8,515 nucleotides of DNA from Methanomassiliicoccales archaeon UBA147 (GTDB taxonomy: Archaea > Thermoplasmatota > Thermoplasmata > SG8-5): NCBI GenBank assembly GCA_002496385.1, contig DAJR01000050.1, positions 1 to 8,515 on the forward strand, in the 5' to 3' direction. Under the pieces are notes generated by a model, which worked only from the letters and a program-made list of their open reading frames with translations, searched no databases and had not been told where the DNA came from. Position numbers and translations under genes: made by a program. Each line of letters opens with the position of its first letter. Positions within the stretch are counted from its first letter, which is position 1. Below, piece after piece: positions 7,321-8,515 of this stretch.

Positions 7321-7969
7321 ACAGCCCCATTTCCTTCAGAAGGCTGTCCAGGCCGATGCACTGGCGCGCGTCGGTCATGACCACCGGGACATGGGGGTTG
7401 ATGGCATTGGCGTCCGCCTTCAGCGCATTCACGTCCACTTCCATGATCTGCGCAAGACCAATTTTATTGATGACGATGATATCCGAGCTTCCCATGAGTA
7501 CGGGATGCTTGCGCACCATGTCGTCCCCCTCCGTGACCGAGACTATGGTTATGCGCTTCTTGCTGCCCAGAGGGAAATCCGCCGGGCACACGAGGTTGCC
7601 GACGTTCTCGATGAAAAGCACATCGATGCTCTCCAGGTCCAGCTTCTCGAGCGCATGGTCCACCATGTGGGCGTCCAGGTGGCACTCCTTGCCTGTGTTT
7701 ATGTTGACAACGGGCATGCCGTGTTTCCTGAACCTCCGGTAATCGTCATCCCCTGCGACGTCGCCTGCGATGGCCCCGCATCTGACCCCGCGGGACTGGA
7801 GGATGTCAGCCAGTTTCTCGATGAGCAATGTTTTGCCCGACCCGATGGCACCCAGGAAATCGAATGACCTGATGCCGTGCCTCTCGAGCAAGGCGGCATT
7901 GTCCCCGGCAATCCTTTTGTTGGCTGCCAGGATGTCCGCGCCCAGTTCCACGTCGCATACCTTGTGCAT
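7319..7969 (-). CDS. hypB: HypB, nickel-inserting GTPase of hydrogenase maturation
   Basis: 216 residues, the short archaeal form similar in layout to Methanocaldococcus jannaschii HypB: it lacks both the His-rich stretch and the CxxCGC N-terminal nickel motif of many bacterial proteins. The P-loop is GAIGSGKT (40-47). D70 of the AGDV segment lies in the switch region. The metal site shared between dimer subunits is seen as C96/H97 (GKECHLDAH) and C128 (ENVGNLVCPADF). HypB uses GTP hydrolysis with HypA to deliver nickel. One oddity: the G4 base-recognition motif, normally NKxD, reads NKIG (168-171), with codon GGT where an aspartate GAT would be expected. The start at 7969 (MHKV) fits the family and lies about 30 bases from a TATA-like box, suggesting a nearly leaderless mRNA. 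It is the first gene of the hyp cluster. Confidence 0.96.
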   Translation of the reverse strand: MHKVCDVELGADILAANKRIAGDNAALLERHGIRSFDFLGAIGSGKTLLIEKLADILQSRGVRCGAIAGDVAGDDDYRRFRKHGMPVVNINTGKECHLDAHMVDHALEKLDLESIDVLFIENVGNLVCPADFPLGSKKRITIVSVTEGDDMVRKHPVLMGSSDIIVINKIGLAQIMEVDVNALKADANAINPHVPVVMTDARQCIGLDSLLKEMGL

Positions 7970-7995
7970 GTTATCAGTAATACAATTGGCCGAGG

Positions 7996-8003
7996 TTATT
8001 TAA
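7996..8003 (-). promoter_or_regulatory. TATA-like box of hypB
   Basis: The minus strand reads TTAAATAA, centred about 31 bases before the hypB ATG. Expected transcription start near 7973 leaves about four bases of leader, the same arrangement as at hypC. No Shine-Dalgarno precedes the ATG. It lies after the hairpin that ends the upstream pyrophosphatase gene, so hypB probably starts its own transcription unit. Confidence 0.5.
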
Positions 8004-8026
8004 GACTTTACCCTTTGAAGAAATGG

Positions 8027-8046
8027 GGGCGGCCCTGCGGCCGCCC
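8027..8046 (-). terminator. GC-rich hairpin after the pyrophosphatase gene
   Basis: GGGCGGCC (8027-8034) and GGCCGCCC (8039-8046) form a perfect 8-bp stem with a 4-base loop, 10 bases after the minus-strand stop at 8057. Reading minus, the stem is followed by CCATTTCTTC, only weakly T-rich. Terminator, or a 3'-end stabilising stem; its place between the stop codon and the hypB promoter favours a transcript end here. Confidence 0.5.
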
Positions 8047-8056
8047 TGTCATCTCG

Positions 8057-8515
8057 TTATTGTTCGGGGCCCTGTTCAGGCGGCTCCTGCGGAACGTCCG
8101 TGTCGCACTTCACTTCCTTGGGTGTGCCCTTGTAGCGCCTGCCCCTCACCTTCCTGCTCCTGTCGGCCGCCCTCTTGCTGACGATGATCGCATATGCAAG
8201 GCCGAATATCATCAGGCCAATCCCGGCAAGCACGGCAATGAACATCCCCGGGTCCCGGTCGAAATCTATCGCACCGATGTTGTACCTCACAACGACTGGG
8301 ACTATGAGCACGGCGACGAGGTTGATGACCTTTACCATCGGATTGAGCGCCGGCCCCGCCGTGTCCTTGAGCGGGTCGCCGACTGTATCGCCGACGATGC
8401 TGGCCTTATGCGCCTCCGAGCCCTTGCCGCCGTAATGCCCGTCCTCGATATGTTTCTTGGCATTGTCCCACGCACCGCCCGCATTGGACATGAAAACCGC
8501 CATCAGCTGGGCAGA
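8057..8515 (-). CDS. hppA: Membrane-bound ion-translocating pyrophosphatase, C-terminal part (runs off right edge)
   Basis: The frame is open to the right edge; 152 residues are visible before the stop at 8059-8057. NAGGAWDNAKK, GGKGSEAHKASIVGDTVGDPLKDTAGPALN is the highly conserved C-terminal signature of the membrane pyrophosphatase family, holding Asp and Lys residues of the pyrophosphate/Mg site. These enzymes split pyrophosphate to pump H+ or Na+ across the membrane. Two hydrophobic segments follow (MVKVINLVAVLIVPVVV and GMFIAVLAGIGLMIFGLAYA), matching the last two helices. The K+-dependence and ion-specificity residues lie upstream, outside the window. After the last helix there is a basic, then Pro/Glu-rich tail of about 40 residues (KRAADRSRK to PEQGPEQ), longer than I expect for the family. 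The Met at 8503 is internal, not a start. Confidence 0.93.
   Translation of the reverse strand, partial: SAQLMAVFMSNAGGAWDNAKKHIEDGHYGGKGSEAHKASIVGDTVGDPLKDTAGPALNPMVKVINLVAVLIVPVVVRYNIGAIDFDRDPGMFIAVLAGIGLMIFGLAYAIIVSKRAADRSRKVRGRRYKGTPKEVKCDTDVPQEPPEQGPEQ

Noticed and set aside
7295..7867. 190-codon plus-strand frame opposite hypB
   Set aside because: Antisense to an intact HypB with all metal-site residues; low-complexity His/Asp-rich product typical of a shadow frame.
8501..8503. Met as start of a short independent membrane protein at the right edge
   Set aside because: The frame stays open to the window edge and the preceding residues SAQL plus the following NAGGAWDNAKK are family sequence of the pyrophosphatase; it is an internal Met.
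1..8515. CRISPR arrays, tRNA or rRNA genes, insertion sequences, phage or defence genes
   Set aside because: I looked for regular direct repeats, tRNA-like folds and transposase or nuclease motifs by eye on both strands and found none; the gene-free gaps are all shorter than 150 bases.

Overview
The window looks like a piece of an archaeal genome, most likely from the Thermoplasmatota or a related euryarchaeal lineage. The supporting signs are TATA-box-like elements 25-40 bases upstream of starts, two or three genes with almost no 5' leader, poly-T termination signals, an archaeal-type HypB without a His-rich N-terminus, and a large N-glycosylation-rich surface protein anchored by one C-terminal membrane helix. 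The lineage assignment is inference; nothing here is a phylogenetic marker.

Layout, left to right. Positions 1-308 (minus strand) hold the N-terminal part of a secreted protein with a signal peptide and a carboxypeptidase-regulatory-like beta-sandwich domain; it runs off the left edge. It is divergent from a 1307-residue plus-strand surface protein (406-4329): signal peptide, right-handed beta-helix, a regulatory-like beta-sandwich, three PKD domains, six cadherin-like domains, a membrane helix and a short charged tail. A two-domain block of 182 residues is duplicated in tandem inside it. The 97-base gap between the two genes carries one obvious TATA-like element.

From 4398 to 7969 on the minus strand lies a [NiFe]-hydrogenase maturation cluster, transcribed hypB - hypF - hypC - hypA. 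HypF makes the cyanide ligand precursor from carbamoyl phosphate. HypC carries the Fe(CN)2CO unit with HypD, which is not in the window. HypA and HypB insert nickel. hypD, hypE and hydrogenase structural genes are absent, so they must be elsewhere or just outside. hypB and hypC each have a TATA-like box placed to give a nearly leaderless mRNA, so there may be two transcription units. hypA ends directly at a T8 run, convergent with the surface-protein gene, which has its own T6 run.

The right edge (8057-8515, minus) is the C-terminal part of a membrane-bound ion-pumping pyrophosphatase, closed by a GC-rich hairpin before the hypB promoter.

The left part (surface genes) is AT-richer and compositionally uneven; the hyp/pyrophosphatase part is clearly GC-richer. 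I see no RNA genes, CRISPR arrays, insertion sequences or phage genes. Most of the window is recognisable biology. The items most worth a second look are a missing guanine-specificity aspartate in HypB, nested inverted repeats around the hypF stop and hypC promoter, the cadherin-domain super-repeat, and a low-GC dip inside hypF.
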